Source: Reyranella sp.
GTDB taxonomy: Bacteria > Pseudomonadota > Alphaproteobacteria > Reyranellales > Reyranellaceae
Assembly (NCBI RefSeq): GCF_017305915.1
Contig: NZ_JAFKJN010000019.1
Location: 1-64,000 of the forward strand
Length of the DNA: 64,000 nt
Direction of reading: 5' to 3'
Positions within the stretch are counted from its first letter, which is position 1. Every line of letters starts with the position of its first letter. Shown piece by piece: positions 8,345-16,801 of this stretch. The notes beneath the pieces were generated by a model, which saw nothing but the letters and a program-made list of their open reading frames with translations, was not told where the DNA came from and did not search any database. Position numbers and translations under genes: made by a program.

Positions 8345-8386
8345 GAAGATCACAGTCTGGAACACCGCTGTTCCAGCAGCGGTACC
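8345..8386. repeat. 42-bp direct repeat, copy A
   Basis: This element starts GAAGATCAC and contains a hairpin with 7-bp arms, ACCGCTG and CAGCGGT, at 8364-8383. It matches copy B (9552-9593) at 35 of 42 positions in the same orientation. One of the differences is a compensated pair inside the stem (C-G against T-A). The two copies flank the acyltransferase gene. This copy lies 67 bp upstream of the start of the hypothetical gene ending at 8277. Confidence 0.7.
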
Positions 8387-8470
8387 CGATGCGAGCTCTA
8401 CACTGGGGCTTCACACCATGAAGATGACGCGCGCGGCACATTTGCGAGAACGCTACCCGGAAATAGAAGG

Positions 8471-9469
8471 TCAAGCCCCTTCTGTAGCCCTTTGTTCGGA
8501 GCGGCGAAGCGAGGCGGCCCATCGAATGCACGGTGCCTCGATGTAGCGATAGCTCAGCCAAGCCAGCGCGAAGGTGATCGATCCAACCTTGAGGAAGGTC
8601 ACGAGAGGATTGTGCGCCCCGTCCAGACTCGCCACGATCAGCAGCACCAAGTAGTGGAAGACGTAGGTTCCGTAGCTGATCGTGCCGAAGAAGCCGAAGC
8701 GCCCAAGCACGTCAGACCCGTGCGCGAGGCCCAGAATGGCGGCGGCGGCGATCAGTCCCCACAACTCAGGCGGGATGATGCCCTCCCAGAAAGGTACGTC
8801 CCAAGTCGACTTGATGGCCTCGCCGAACATGGCGGCGACCAGGATGGCGCCGAGGATGACAATCGACGCAGCCGATGCCCATCGCTTCGGCTTACCGGTC
8901 GGGATCTGCGCCGCCGCCACCCCGATGGCGAAATGCATGCCATAGAATGGGCGCACGATGCCGCTGCTGGGCATAGGGATGAACCAGAAGAAATCGAAGA
9001 ATACGGCGACGGCCGCACACAAGGCAATAAACGGGCCGACTCCCAGCAGACTGCGCATCAATACGAGCGCCGCAATCAACGCATACCCAACCGCTTCCTG
9101 AGAGAGCGTCCAGAAATGGATGTCGCCGCACTTGAAGGTCAGATGCTCGAGGAAAGTCGCCGCAATGCCTTCGAACTTGGCCGCTTCGTCGGGCCGCAGG
9201 ACGGCGTCATAGAGCCAGTTCGGCACCAGGGCGATGACGACCAGCACGACGGCGTACAGGGGAACCAAGCGCGCCGCGCGACGCATTGCGTAGGGCCCGA
9301 GCTGGTCCGGCCGCATACCGTTCCGGTAAAGGCTTGCCAGCAGGTACCCGCTTAGGACGAAGAAGAAGAAGACCGATACGGATTCAATGTGGACGATACC
9401 GCAATGACCGATCATGACGCCGATGGCCAAAAGGCCCCGAAGACCGTGCAGGTTACGGTTGAACGCCAC
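8471..9469 (-). CDS. Acyltransferase family 3 membrane protein (OafA/YrhL-like)
   Basis: The 332-residue integral membrane protein has about nine or ten hydrophobic helices and the acyltransferase-3 signature near its N-terminus (LHGLRGLLAIGVMIGHCG), with the conserved R and H. FFFFVLSGYLLA and FWTLSQEAVGY follow. Such enzymes O-acylate sugars on lipopolysaccharide, exopolysaccharide or lipid carriers. The start is GTG at 9469. The gene looks clearly lower in GC than its neighbours and is flanked by 42-bp direct repeats, which suggests late acquisition. Lying downstream of the glycan operon on the same strand, it could decorate that glycan. Confidence 0.85.
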   Translation of the reverse strand: MAFNRNLHGLRGLLAIGVMIGHCGIVHIESVSVFFFFVLSGYLLASLYRNGMRPDQLGPYAMRRAARLVPLYAVVLVVIALVPNWLYDAVLRPDEAAKFEGIAATFLEHLTFKCGDIHFWTLSQEAVGYALIAALVLMRSLLGVGPFIALCAAVAVFFDFFWFIPMPSSGIVRPFYGMHFAIGVAAAQIPTGKPKRWASAASIVILGAILVAAMFGEAIKSTWDVPFWEGIIPPELWGLIAAAAILGLAHGSDVLGRFGFFGTISYGTYVFHYLVLLIVASLDGAHNPLVTFLKVGSITFALAWLSYRYIEAPCIRWAASLRRSEQRATEGA

Positions 9470-9551
9470 GCGGACATTCTAGCCGGGGCAAGAGCTCGGC
9501 TGAAATAAGTCCGGTATCAATTGCATCTGACGCCGCGCATCGGGCGGTGAC

Positions 9552-9593
9552 GAAGATCACCCTCTGGAATACCGTTGTTGCAGCAACGGTTCC
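9552..9593. repeat. 42-bp direct repeat, copy B
   Basis: This is the partner of the element at 8345-8386, same orientation, 35 of 42 bases identical. Its hairpin arms read ACCGTTG and CAACGGT, at 9571-9590. It ends 7 bp before the stop codon of the second CslA-like synthase. On the minus strand it could therefore form a terminator-like hairpin for the glycan operon, although no T-run follows. Confidence 0.7.
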
Positions 9594-9600
9594 GTCCCAC

Positions 9601-10893
9601 CTAAGCGCCCTTCTTCGGGGTCCGGTCGAAGACGACCGGCTTCGGCGGCGCGAGCGCTTTCTTGATGTGGACCCAGAGGCTGCGGGTCACCATCGCGACC
9701 TGGCCACCGACGAAGCGCAGCAGCACGATGGCGAAGCGGCCGGGCGACATCTCGCCGTGGCGGATGAAGTTGTGGCCCGCCCGCAGGAAGGTCGTGGCGC
9801 AGAAGATCACCCACGCCACCGTGACGACGAACGCGGTCAGGAGCGCCGGGATCAGCGCCGGGTTGAGCAGGCCGGCGAGAACGCCGCAGACCACGCCGAC
9901 CAGCAGCACCGGCTGGTTGAGCGACATGCAGAGATGGAGCAGCGCCGCTCCCTTGGCGGCCGGGCCGATGTCGCGGCTCTTCACGATCACCGGGAACATG
10001 CGCAGCGAGACGTGGCGGAAGCCGTCCTGCCAGCGCTGCTGCTGGCGCAGCCAGGTCTGGGTGTCGGCCGGCAGCTCGCCCGGCACCGCGACGCTGGTCA
10101 GGAACACCGCGCGCCAGCCCTTGACCCAGCCGCGATAGGTCAGATCGAGATCCTCGGTGACGGTGTCGCCCTTCCAGCCGCCGCCCGCCTCGACCGCGGC
10201 GCGCTGCCAGATGCCGCAGGTGCCGTTGAACGGCAGCGGATGACCGGCCCACCAGCGCGTCGCCTGCTCGATGCCGAGATGGGCGTCGAGCGTCACCATC
10301 TGCATCTCGGTGAGCGCGTTCTCGTGCGGATTGAGGAAGTCGAAGCGCGCCTGCACGAAGGCGGCTTTCGGCTCGGCCTGGAACACCGCCATGACGCGGC
10401 GCAGGAAATCCGTCGGCGGCACGTAGTCGACGTCGAAGATGGCGAAGTAGTCGTACGGCGTCTGCTGCATCGCCTCGTGCAAGGCGCCGCCCTTGTAGCC
10501 CGAGCGGTCGGTGCGCTGCAGCGCCACCACGTCGAAGCCCTGGTCGCGCAGCTCGGCCGCGACGGTGCGGGCGATCTCCGCCGTGGAGTCGGTGCTGTCG
10601 TCGAGGATCTGGATGTGCAGCCTGTCGCGCGGCCAGTCGAGCCTGGCCGCCGCCTCGACGCCACGGCGCACCACCGGCCCCTCGTTGAAGGACGGGATCT
10701 GCACCACGACGTGCGGCAGCTCGGCGTCGGGCGGCAGCGGCGTCGCCAGCAGCGCCCGCTCGCGGGCCAGCCCGGCCGGCTTCAGCCGATGGTGCAGCAG
10801 CACCATGTAGAGCAGGCTGCCGATGAAGGCGGCCAGCAACAGGCAACAGGCGCCGAACACGACGGCGAGGAGACAGGCCACGGAGGCGATCAC
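9601..10893 (-). CDS. CslA-like family 2 glycosyltransferase (second of tandem pair)
   Basis: This 430-residue processive-type GT2 is membrane anchored. An N-terminal hydrophobic helix precedes a cytoplasmic GT-A domain with VVVQIPSFNE, LDDSTDST, a DVD metal site (FAIFDVDYVPP), FNGTCGIW, TEDLDLTYRG and the QQQRW acceptor/translocation motif. C-terminal membrane helices follow. The order resembles plant CslA mannan/glucomannan synthases and bacterial relatives. It is paralogous to the adjacent gene (10921-12168), which lies 27 bp upstream. The two may act as a pair or make alternating linkages. Substrate is unknown; GDP-mannose is a reasonable guess. Confidence 0.9.
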   Translation of the reverse strand: MIASVACLLAVVFGACCLLLAAFIGSLLYMVLLHHRLKPAGLARERALLATPLPPDAELPHVVVQIPSFNEGPVVRRGVEAAARLDWPRDRLHIQILDDSTDSTAEIARTVAAELRDQGFDVVALQRTDRSGYKGGALHEAMQQTPYDYFAIFDVDYVPPTDFLRRVMAVFQAEPKAAFVQARFDFLNPHENALTEMQMVTLDAHLGIEQATRWWAGHPLPFNGTCGIWQRAAVEAGGGWKGDTVTEDLDLTYRGWVKGWRAVFLTSVAVPGELPADTQTWLRQQQRWQDGFRHVSLRMFPVIVKSRDIGPAAKGAALLHLCMSLNQPVLLVGVVCGVLAGLLNPALIPALLTAFVVTVAWVIFCATTFLRAGHNFIRHGEMSPGRFAIVLLRFVGGQVAMVTRSLWVHIKKALAPPKPVVFDRTPKKGA

Positions 10894-10920
10894 GTCAGGT
10901 GCCAGATTCAGGTGCCAGAC

Positions 10921-12168
10921 TCAGGTGCCCGTTTTGGGCGTGCGGTTGAACTCGGTCTTGCGGCCGAACGCGGCACCGATGATGGCGCCGGCATTGGTCC
11001 CCGCAAGATACACGATCAGCGCCGGCACGCTGAACGCCGTCACGATATAGTGCGCCAGCCCGCCGCGGCAGAGCCGCCGCCAGCCGGCCCAGGTCATGCC
11101 GAACAGCACCGCCAGCATGCCGAGCAGCCAGAGCCACAGCAGGAAGCGGAACAGGCCGGTCAGATGGCCATGGCCCAGGATCGACACCACCAGCGCGACC
11201 ACGCCCACCGCCAGCGCCGGGAAGACCAGCTGCTGGCCGAGCGCGACCGTGGTGGTGAACTTGGCCGCGTCGGACCAGGCCGAGCCCCAGATCTGCGGCA
11301 GGAGCTTGCGCGCGACCTGCACGAAGCCCTTCGACCAGCGGCTCTGCTGGGCGCTGAAATCCTCGAGCCGCTGCGGCAGCTCGCCGACCACGTGCGGCTC
11401 CATCAGGAACAGGCCGGTCCAGCCCTCGAGATGGGTGCGCAGCACCAGGTCGAGGTCCTCGGACAGCGTGTCATGCGACCAGCCGCCCGCTTCCTCGACC
11501 GCCGCGCGGCGCCAGATGCCGCCGGTGCCGTTGAACTGGAACGGCACGCCGCGGCGCGCCCGCACGTCCTGCTCGACGGCGAAATGGGCGTCCTGCATCA
11601 GCCGCTGGGCGCGCGTCAGCCAGTTCCGCTCGCCGTTGCCCCATTCGATGCGGGTCTGCACGAACGCCGCCTTCGGCTCGGCAAGCAGCGCCGCCATCGC
11701 CCGGCGCAGCCAGTCGCTTGGCGCCACGAAGTCGGCGTCGAACACGACGACGTAGGGCGCCGGATCGAGCGCCATGCCGGCGGCGAGCGCCCCGGCCTTG
11801 AAGCCGCCGCGGTCGGCGCGGCGGACGTGCTCGGCATCGATGCCGTCCCTGCGCAGGCGGTTGATCGCGTGGACGGCGATGTCGGACGTGAGGTCGGTGC
11901 TGTCGTCGAGCAACTGGACCTTGAGCTTGTCGCGCGGCCAGTCGAGGCCGCCGGCCGACAGCACCGCGCGCTCGACCACCATCGGCTCGTTATAGACCGG
12001 GATCTGGACCAGCACGCGCGGCAGCTCGGCATCCGGAGGCAGCGCCGGCAGCTCGGCCCGCTCCGGCTGCTCGGCCATCCAGACCAGCAGGCAGATGAAA
12101 TAGGCTGCGAGCGCGAACTGCACGGCGAGGCAGAGCAGCACCACGAGGTCGACGGCGAACAGCAGCAC
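10921..12168 (-). CDS. CslA-like family 2 glycosyltransferase (first of tandem pair)
   Basis: The 415-residue protein has the same plan as its neighbour: an N-terminal hydrophobic segment, then VLVQIPVYNEPMVV, LLDDSTDLTSD, FDADFVAPSD (DxD), FQFNGTGGIWRRAA, SEDLDLVLRTH and QQSRW, then three to four C-terminal transmembrane helices. The conserved D, DxD, ED and Q-x-x-R-W elements are all present, so it should be active. It starts 6 bp after the DevA-like ATPase stop. Both paralogues end in a similar charged tail (RTPK followed by a glycine-rich end), which points to tandem duplication. Confidence 0.9.
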   Translation of the reverse strand: MLLFAVDLVVLLCLAVQFALAAYFICLLVWMAEQPERAELPALPPDAELPRVLVQIPVYNEPMVVERAVLSAGGLDWPRDKLKVQLLDDSTDLTSDIAVHAINRLRRDGIDAEHVRRADRGGFKAGALAAGMALDPAPYVVVFDADFVAPSDWLRRAMAALLAEPKAAFVQTRIEWGNGERNWLTRAQRLMQDAHFAVEQDVRARRGVPFQFNGTGGIWRRAAVEEAGGWSHDTLSEDLDLVLRTHLEGWTGLFLMEPHVVGELPQRLEDFSAQQSRWSKGFVQVARKLLPQIWGSAWSDAAKFTTTVALGQQLVFPALAVGVVALVVSILGHGHLTGLFRFLLWLWLLGMLAVLFGMTWAGWRRLCRGGLAHYIVTAFSVPALIVYLAGTNAGAIIGAAFGRKTEFNRTPKTGT

Positions 12169-12174
12169 GATGGC

Positions 12175-12894
12175 TCAGTGGTAGTGGATCGGGACTTCGA
12201 AGCAGCGGCCGTCCTCGATATGGAGGCGGCGGCTCGCCACGTCGAAGATGCGCTCGTCGTGGGTCGACAGCACCACGGCGCACTTGGCGCGCATCGCGAG
12301 ATCCCTGAGCTGGTCGACGACGATCCGGCCCGCCACGCGGTCGAGCGCCGAGGTCGGCTCGTCGGCGATGATCAGGTCGGGCAGGCCGATCATGACCCGG
12401 GCGATCGCGACGCGCTGCTGCTGGCCGCCCGACAGCTCGTCGGGCCAGGAATCGGCCTTGTCGGCGAGGCCGAGCAGGCCGAGCAGATAGCGCGCCCGCC
12501 GCTCGTCCCACGCCGGATCGGCGAGCGGCGTGGTCGAGACGCCGGCGATGACGTTCTGCAGCGCCGTCAGCGACGACAGGAGGTTGCGCTTCTGGAACAG
12601 GAAGCGGATGCGGTTGCGCAGCGCATCGAGCGCGGGGCCGACGACGCCGGCGGTGTCGGCGCCGAGCAGATTGAGCTTGCCCTCGGACGGCCGCCGCATC
12701 GTGCCGAGGATGGTGAGCAGCGTCGTCTTGCCCGAGCCCGACGGCCCGGTGACGATGACGATCTCGCCCTCGCGCACCTGCATGTTGATGTCGAACAACA
12801 CGTCGACGCGCTGTGGGCCGTCGCCGTAGTGGTGATGGATGTCGACCGCCTCGACGACCGCCGGACCCAGGACGTGGCTGTCGACCATGGTCAT
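12175..12894 (-). CDS. ABC transporter ATP-binding protein (DevA/LolD-like)
   Basis: The 239-residue ATPase has Walker A GPSGSGKTTLL, a Q-loop in FLFQKRNLLSSLTA, signature LSGGQQQR, Walker B LIIADEP and the H-loop STHDE. The spacing and the NLLSSLTALQNV segment match the DevA/MacB/LolD class that powers FtsX-type permeases rather than importers. The ATG at 12894 overlaps the TGA of the permease gene (ATGA); an in-frame second ATG lies 6 bp on. It would energise the adjoining DevC-like permease and DevB-like adaptor. Confidence 0.92.
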   Translation of the reverse strand: MTMVDSHVLGPAVVEAVDIHHHYGDGPQRVDVLFDINMQVREGEIVIVTGPSGSGKTTLLTILGTMRRPSEGKLNLLGADTAGVVGPALDALRNRIRFLFQKRNLLSSLTALQNVIAGVSTTPLADPAWDERRARYLLGLLGLADKADSWPDELSGGQQQRVAIARVMIGLPDLIIADEPTSALDRVAGRIVVDQLRDLAMRAKCAVVLSTHDERIFDVASRRLHIEDGRCFEVPIHYH

Positions 12895-14159
12895 TCGAAC
12901 AGCATGATGGGATCGACCTTCCACAGGCGCCGGATCGCGAACACGCTCGACACCGCGGTCATGACGATCGACGCGACCAGCGCCACCACCATCTCGCGCA
13001 GGCCCATCGTCATGCCGAGATGGATCGTCGCCTCGGCGATGCCGTAGACCAGGCGCGCCAGCGTGAAGGCGACCAGGAAGGCCGGCGTGATGATCGCCGC
13101 GCCGATCTGCCCGATCATGCAGAGGAAGAACCACCAGTCGTAGCCGAGGCTCTTCAGGATGGCGTATTCGGGCAGATAGAAGCGGATGATCTGGTACTGG
13201 GCGTAGTAGATGAACACCATGCCGATCATCAGGCCCATGACGAAGCCCAGGTCGGTGATGTAGCCGACCGGCGTCTCGCGCGACCAGTACTGCTTCTCGC
13301 GCGCCTCGAACTCCTCGCGGCTGATGACCTCGCCGCGTCCGATCAGCGCGTTGTTGAGCTGCTTGCGGACCGCGGCCGGGTCGGCGCCCGGCACGAGCTG
13401 GATGCCGATGAAGGCGGGCCGCTCGGAGTACCAGCTGCCCATCACCTCAGCCATGGTGCCCTCCGACATGATGACCGCGCCGTCGTTCACCACGTTGGGC
13501 CCGATCGCCACGGTGCCGACCACGAACATCTCGCGCAGCAGGTTGCGCACGTCCGGCGGGCCCAGCACCGGCACCTCGACGCCCTTGTCGGCGACCTCGG
13601 CCAGATCGCCGAAGTACGGCCGCGAATCGCGGTCGAACAGGATGCGCCGCAGCTCCCGCAGCTTGTAGAGATTCTCCTTCAGGCCCGGCACGTCGATCGC
13701 CGGGCGCTCGACGTCGATCGCATACCAGGCGAGCCGCCGCGAGGTCGGCATACCGGCATGGCCGAGCGACATGACGCCGAACCAGAACGGGCTGGTGCCG
13801 GCGACCGACGGATTGGTGGCGACGATGTCGTTCATCGCGGCCGGCACCTCGGCATGGATCTGCAGCGACTTGAAACCGGGCGGCACCAGCACCAGGTCGG
13901 CGACCACCGCGCGATGGACGCGGATCGACGAATCGTAGACGGCGCGCTCGATGCCGAGCTGGGCGAACACGACCAGCAAGCTCGCGGTCACGCCGGCCAG
14001 CGACAACAGCGTGCTGGTGCGCTGGCGGCGCAGCTGCTGGGAGCCGAGCGGCATCGCCGCCGCGGTCTTGGCGGCGGCGCGCAGATGGGCGAACGAGAAG
14101 TGCGGCCACCGCCTGCGGCGCGGCTGCGGCGAGGCGGCGGCAGGAAGGATGAGCGCCAT
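12891..14159 (-). CDS. ABC transporter permease, FtsX/DevC-like
   Basis: The 422-residue permease has one membrane helix after a basic N-terminus (around SLAGVTASLLVVFAQLG). A large extracytoplasmic domain of about 230 residues follows, then three C-terminal helices ending RRLWKVDPIMLFE. This four-helix MacB/FtsX topology with a big periplasmic loop is that of DevC and other mechanotransmission exporters. Its start overlaps the DevB-like stop and its stop overlaps the DevA-like start, both as ATGA, so the three subunits are made together. DevBCA in cyanobacteria exports glycolipid; a lipid-linked or glycan substrate fits this locus. Confidence 0.88.
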   Translation of the reverse strand: MALILPAAASPQPRRRRWPHFSFAHLRAAAKTAAAMPLGSQQLRRQRTSTLLSLAGVTASLLVVFAQLGIERAVYDSSIRVHRAVVADLVLVPPGFKSLQIHAEVPAAMNDIVATNPSVAGTSPFWFGVMSLGHAGMPTSRRLAWYAIDVERPAIDVPGLKENLYKLRELRRILFDRDSRPYFGDLAEVADKGVEVPVLGPPDVRNLLREMFVVGTVAIGPNVVNDGAVIMSEGTMAEVMGSWYSERPAFIGIQLVPGADPAAVRKQLNNALIGRGEVISREEFEAREKQYWSRETPVGYITDLGFVMGLMIGMVFIYYAQYQIIRFYLPEYAILKSLGYDWWFFLCMIGQIGAAIITPAFLVAFTLARLVYGIAEATIHLGMTMGLREMVVALVASIVMTAVSSVFAIRRLWKVDPIMLFE

Positions 14160-15157
14160 CAGAGGAAGGTGACGCGCGTCTCGCGGCCCAGCACCTGCGG
14201 CATGCCGGAGGGGTCGTCGAGCTTGATCTCGACCTGCACGACCCGCGCGTCGGTCGAGGAGCCGCCGTCCGGCTCGATGCGCTGCATGCGCTTCACCGAG
14301 GGCGCGATGCGGACGATCGTGCCGCGGTAGATCGTGGCGTTGCCGCGGAACGTGACCTCGACCTTGCCGTCGGTGACGACCCGGCCGAGATGCAGCTCGT
14401 CGACGTCGGCGAACACGCGCATCTGGCTCATGTCGACGATCTTGACGATGCCGTTGGGCGACACCCGCTCGCCCTGGCGGCTGTAGATCTGCACCACCAC
14501 GCCGTCGATCGGCGAGCGGACCAGCGCCTGCTCGCGGCTGATCCGGTCCTGGTCGAGCTTGGCCTGGGTGATGCTGATATCGATGTCGGTCTGGGCGAGG
14601 TCGCTGGACAGCGTCTCCTTCTGGACGCGCAGCTTGGCCTGCTCGCGCTCGAGGCTCTGCTGGGAGATGCTGAGCTCGAGCTGCTTCTGGTCGGGCGGCT
14701 TGCCCGAACGCGTCATCTCGAGGTTCTTGAGCTTGAGTTCCTCGGCCGACGACTTGACCACCACCTCCTGCATGGCGATCTCGGCGGTGCGATAGCCGTT
14801 GACCATCGATTCGCGCGTCCGCTCGTGCTTCTGCAACTGCGCCTCGGTCGTGCGGACCGTGATGTCGGCCTTGGCGAAGGTCGACATCACCGCGACGACC
14901 TCGTCCTTCTTGACCTTCTGGCCTTCGCTGACGCGCAGCTCCTGCAGGACGCCGACGCTCGACGGGTCACCGGCGATGACGACCGTGCCGGCCGGCGCGT
15001 CGGTGTAGCCGCGCGAGATCAGCGGTCCGGTCGGCCGGATGCCGTCCTGCGCGCTGCTGGTCTGCCGGGTCGGTGCAATCCAGAGAGCCAGGGCCGCGAC
15101 CACGAACAGGATCGCGACACCCGTTGCACCCCACCTGTATTTTTCCCGTCGCGCCAT
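14159..15157 (-). CDS. HlyD/DevB-like membrane fusion protein
   Basis: The 332-residue adaptor has one N-terminal membrane anchor (GVAILFVVAALALWIAP), then a biotinyl-lipoyl half (GVLQELRVSEGQKVKKDEVV). A long coiled-coil hairpin of roughly 100 residues rich in Q, E, L and K follows, then the second lipoyl half (ALVRSPIDGVVVQIYSRQGE) and a beta-barrel region. Such proteins bridge the inner-membrane permease to an outer-membrane channel. It starts 62 bp after the OPX stop, with GGAAGCGG upstream. No TolC-type gene is in the window, so the OPX protein or a distant TolC would have to complete the path. Confidence 0.9.
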   Translation of the reverse strand: MARREKYRWGATGVAILFVVAALALWIAPTRQTSSAQDGIRPTGPLISRGYTDAPAGTVVIAGDPSSVGVLQELRVSEGQKVKKDEVVAVMSTFAKADITVRTTEAQLQKHERTRESMVNGYRTAEIAMQEVVVKSSAEELKLKNLEMTRSGKPPDQKQLELSISQQSLEREQAKLRVQKETLSSDLAQTDIDISITQAKLDQDRISREQALVRSPIDGVVVQIYSRQGERVSPNGIVKIVDMSQMRVFADVDELHLGRVVTDGKVEVTFRGNATIYRGTIVRIAPSVKRMQRIEPDGGSSTDARVVQVEIKLDDPSGMPQVLGRETRVTFL

Positions 15158-15219
15158 GCGAATCCGCTTCCAGTTACCCCAGCCCAGTCCGCACGTTCAG
15201 TCCGCCAGAAGGCAGTCCG

Positions 15220-16392
15220 TCAGAAGGACGTGGACGGGATCACAGTGCCCCTCGTCACGCTGATGATCGAGAAGGTTCTGTAAAGGGCCGTCACGATCTT
15301 ATTGTACTCGTAAAGTGGCGCATTCGTGACATACACCACGTCGCGGGGCTGCATCCCGAATTGCTGAGCGACGAAGATAGACACTGGCTGGCTGAGGTCC
15401 AACCGAAAAACACGGGCCCTTGCCCCCGGATTGTTCTGGATATCTCCCATCCGGAAGAGGAATACGCCGGTCTTGTTGGCGCGCTCGTCGGTCAGGCCGC
15501 CGACCGAGCCCAGCGCCTCGAGCAGGTTCATGTTGGCCTTGGTCATCTCGACGTTGCCGGCCTTCGTCACCGCGCCCAGGACCGTGTAGGTGCGCGCGTT
15601 GGGCCGCACCACGATCTCGTCGTTCTTCTCGATCGGGATGTCGGCACCGGCGAGGAGATCGGACCACTGCGTCGTCAGGATGACCTGGCCGTTCCGGCGC
15701 ACCACGACCTCGAGCTGATTGCTCTGGGATCCACCCTGCACCGAGCTGGCATAGACACCGCCCGCACGGTTGATGGCATCGACGACCGAGCGCACGTTAT
15801 CCAGGATCGAGATACGGCCGGGCTGCTTCACATCGCCCGAGACCATCACAGTGTGACTGCGGTCGGCGACGAACTCGACGATCACCTGGGGATCCTGCGC
15901 CTTGCCCTTCGCCCGCTCGGCGATGCGCTGCTCGATCTGGCCAAGGTCCAGGCCGGCGACCGGTATGGTGCCGATATAGGGCACGTTGATCGTCCCCTGA
16001 TCGGTCACGCGTTGCGTGCCGAGATCGGCACCCGGCTGCTGGATGGTGGGAAAGATGCTGCCGGCATAAGGCTCGAAGATGCGGACCCTGAGCACGTCGC
16101 CTGGCGCCACCGCGATCCGGGCGCCCGCGGACGTGTTGGGGGTCGAGGCCTTGTCGAGGCTGGGCACCGGCCGGAACGCCACCACGCTGGTCGGCGTGAG
16201 GTCGATCACGTCGAACGGCAGCGCCTCGGTGCTTGACGCTTGTGATCCGCCCATCCATGGCCCGTCGCCAGGCACCACCTGGCAGCCGCCGAGTGCGAGC
16301 GCCAAGCCAAGGCCAACGAATACGGGACGCGCGACGGGGCGCAGCCAGGTCCAGATTGTCAAAGCCCGATCTCCACCCGAAGCGGCTAGCAT
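15220..16392 (-). CDS. Polysaccharide export outer-membrane lipoprotein (OPX, Wza-like)
   Basis: The protein of about 390 residues has a lipoprotein signal ending LALALGGCQ, a polysaccharide-export domain (IAVAPGDVLRVRIFEP, then INVPYIGTIPVAG) and SLBB-type repeats (VMVSGDVKQPGRI, YTVLGAVTKAGNVEM). It would form the periplasmic and outer-membrane exit for a glycan. The ATG at 16392 is annotated; a TTG at 16362 has a better ribosome site (GGTGGAG, 8 bp away) and gives a neater signal peptide, so it may be the true start. No co-polymerase (Wzc/PCP) gene is nearby, which is unusual for an OPX gene. Confidence 0.9.
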   Translation of the reverse strand: MLAASGGDRALTIWTWLRPVARPVFVGLGLALALGGCQVVPGDGPWMGGSQASSTEALPFDVIDLTPTSVVAFRPVPSLDKASTPNTSAGARIAVAPGDVLRVRIFEPYAGSIFPTIQQPGADLGTQRVTDQGTINVPYIGTIPVAGLDLGQIEQRIAERAKGKAQDPQVIVEFVADRSHTVMVSGDVKQPGRISILDNVRSVVDAINRAGGVYASSVQGGSQSNQLEVVVRRNGQVILTTQWSDLLAGADIPIEKNDEIVVRPNARTYTVLGAVTKAGNVEMTKANMNLLEALGSVGGLTDERANKTGVFLFRMGDIQNNPGARARVFRLDLSQPVSIFVAQQFGMQPRDVVYVTNAPLYEYNKIVTALYRTFSIISVTRGTVIPSTSF

Positions 16393-16441
16393 CGCTGCCC
16401 CGCCCAAAGCCCCTTGGTCTTGCCTCAGCCTGAGCAGGTAA

Positions 16442-16801
16442 TTAACCCGCAGTCCGGCGCTGGTGCAAGCGGTTGGAGCCTGCCCCGCCTGTTGAGTTCA
16501 ACCGGTCAGAAGCCTCTTCGAGGCTTTCGGCGACCTCGAGAAGCTGGGCGAAGCCGCTGACCTCCAAACAATCCACCGCCGGCCCGGTGAAGCGGCAGAA
16601 CACGACGCGCGCGCTGATCTCCTCCGCGCCGTGCAGGACGCCGGCCAACGCGCGCACGCCGGCGGCGCTCATGTAGCCGACCGCGCTGCCATCGACGATG
16701 ATCCGCGCGCCGGGGCGCATTGCCGCGCGCAACATCTGCTCCGCTGCAGCCGCAGTGGTCGAATCCATCCGCTCGGGCAGCTTGATGGTGTCGATGCTCA
16801 T
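16442..16801 (-). CDS. STAS-domain protein (anti-sigma factor antagonist-like)
   Basis: The 119-residue single-domain protein begins MSIDTIKLPERMD and has the STAS core IIVDGSAVGYMSAAGVRALAG (first two strands and the loop before helix 1). In SpoIIAA-type antagonists this loop reads D-S-S-G with a phosphorylated serine. Here the aligned four residues are S-A-A-G, so the usual phosphosite seems lost or shifted. The start overlaps the stop of the GT21-like gene (ATGA). It may regulate the glycan operon or bind a membrane partner. No anti-sigma kinase or phosphatase is visible nearby. Confidence 0.85.
   Translation of the reverse strand: MSIDTIKLPERMDSTTAAAAEQMLRAAMRPGARIIVDGSAVGYMSAAGVRALAGVLHGAEEISARVVFCRFTGPAVDCLEVSGFAQLLEVAESLEEASDRLNSTGGAGSNRLHQRRTAG

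Noticed and set aside
9547..13047. 1166-codon plus-strand open frame across the GT2 and ABC genes
   Set aside because: Opposite strand carries clear GT2 and ABC motifs. This frame gives Arg/His-rich sequence without recognisable domains, as expected from reverse-complement codon bias.
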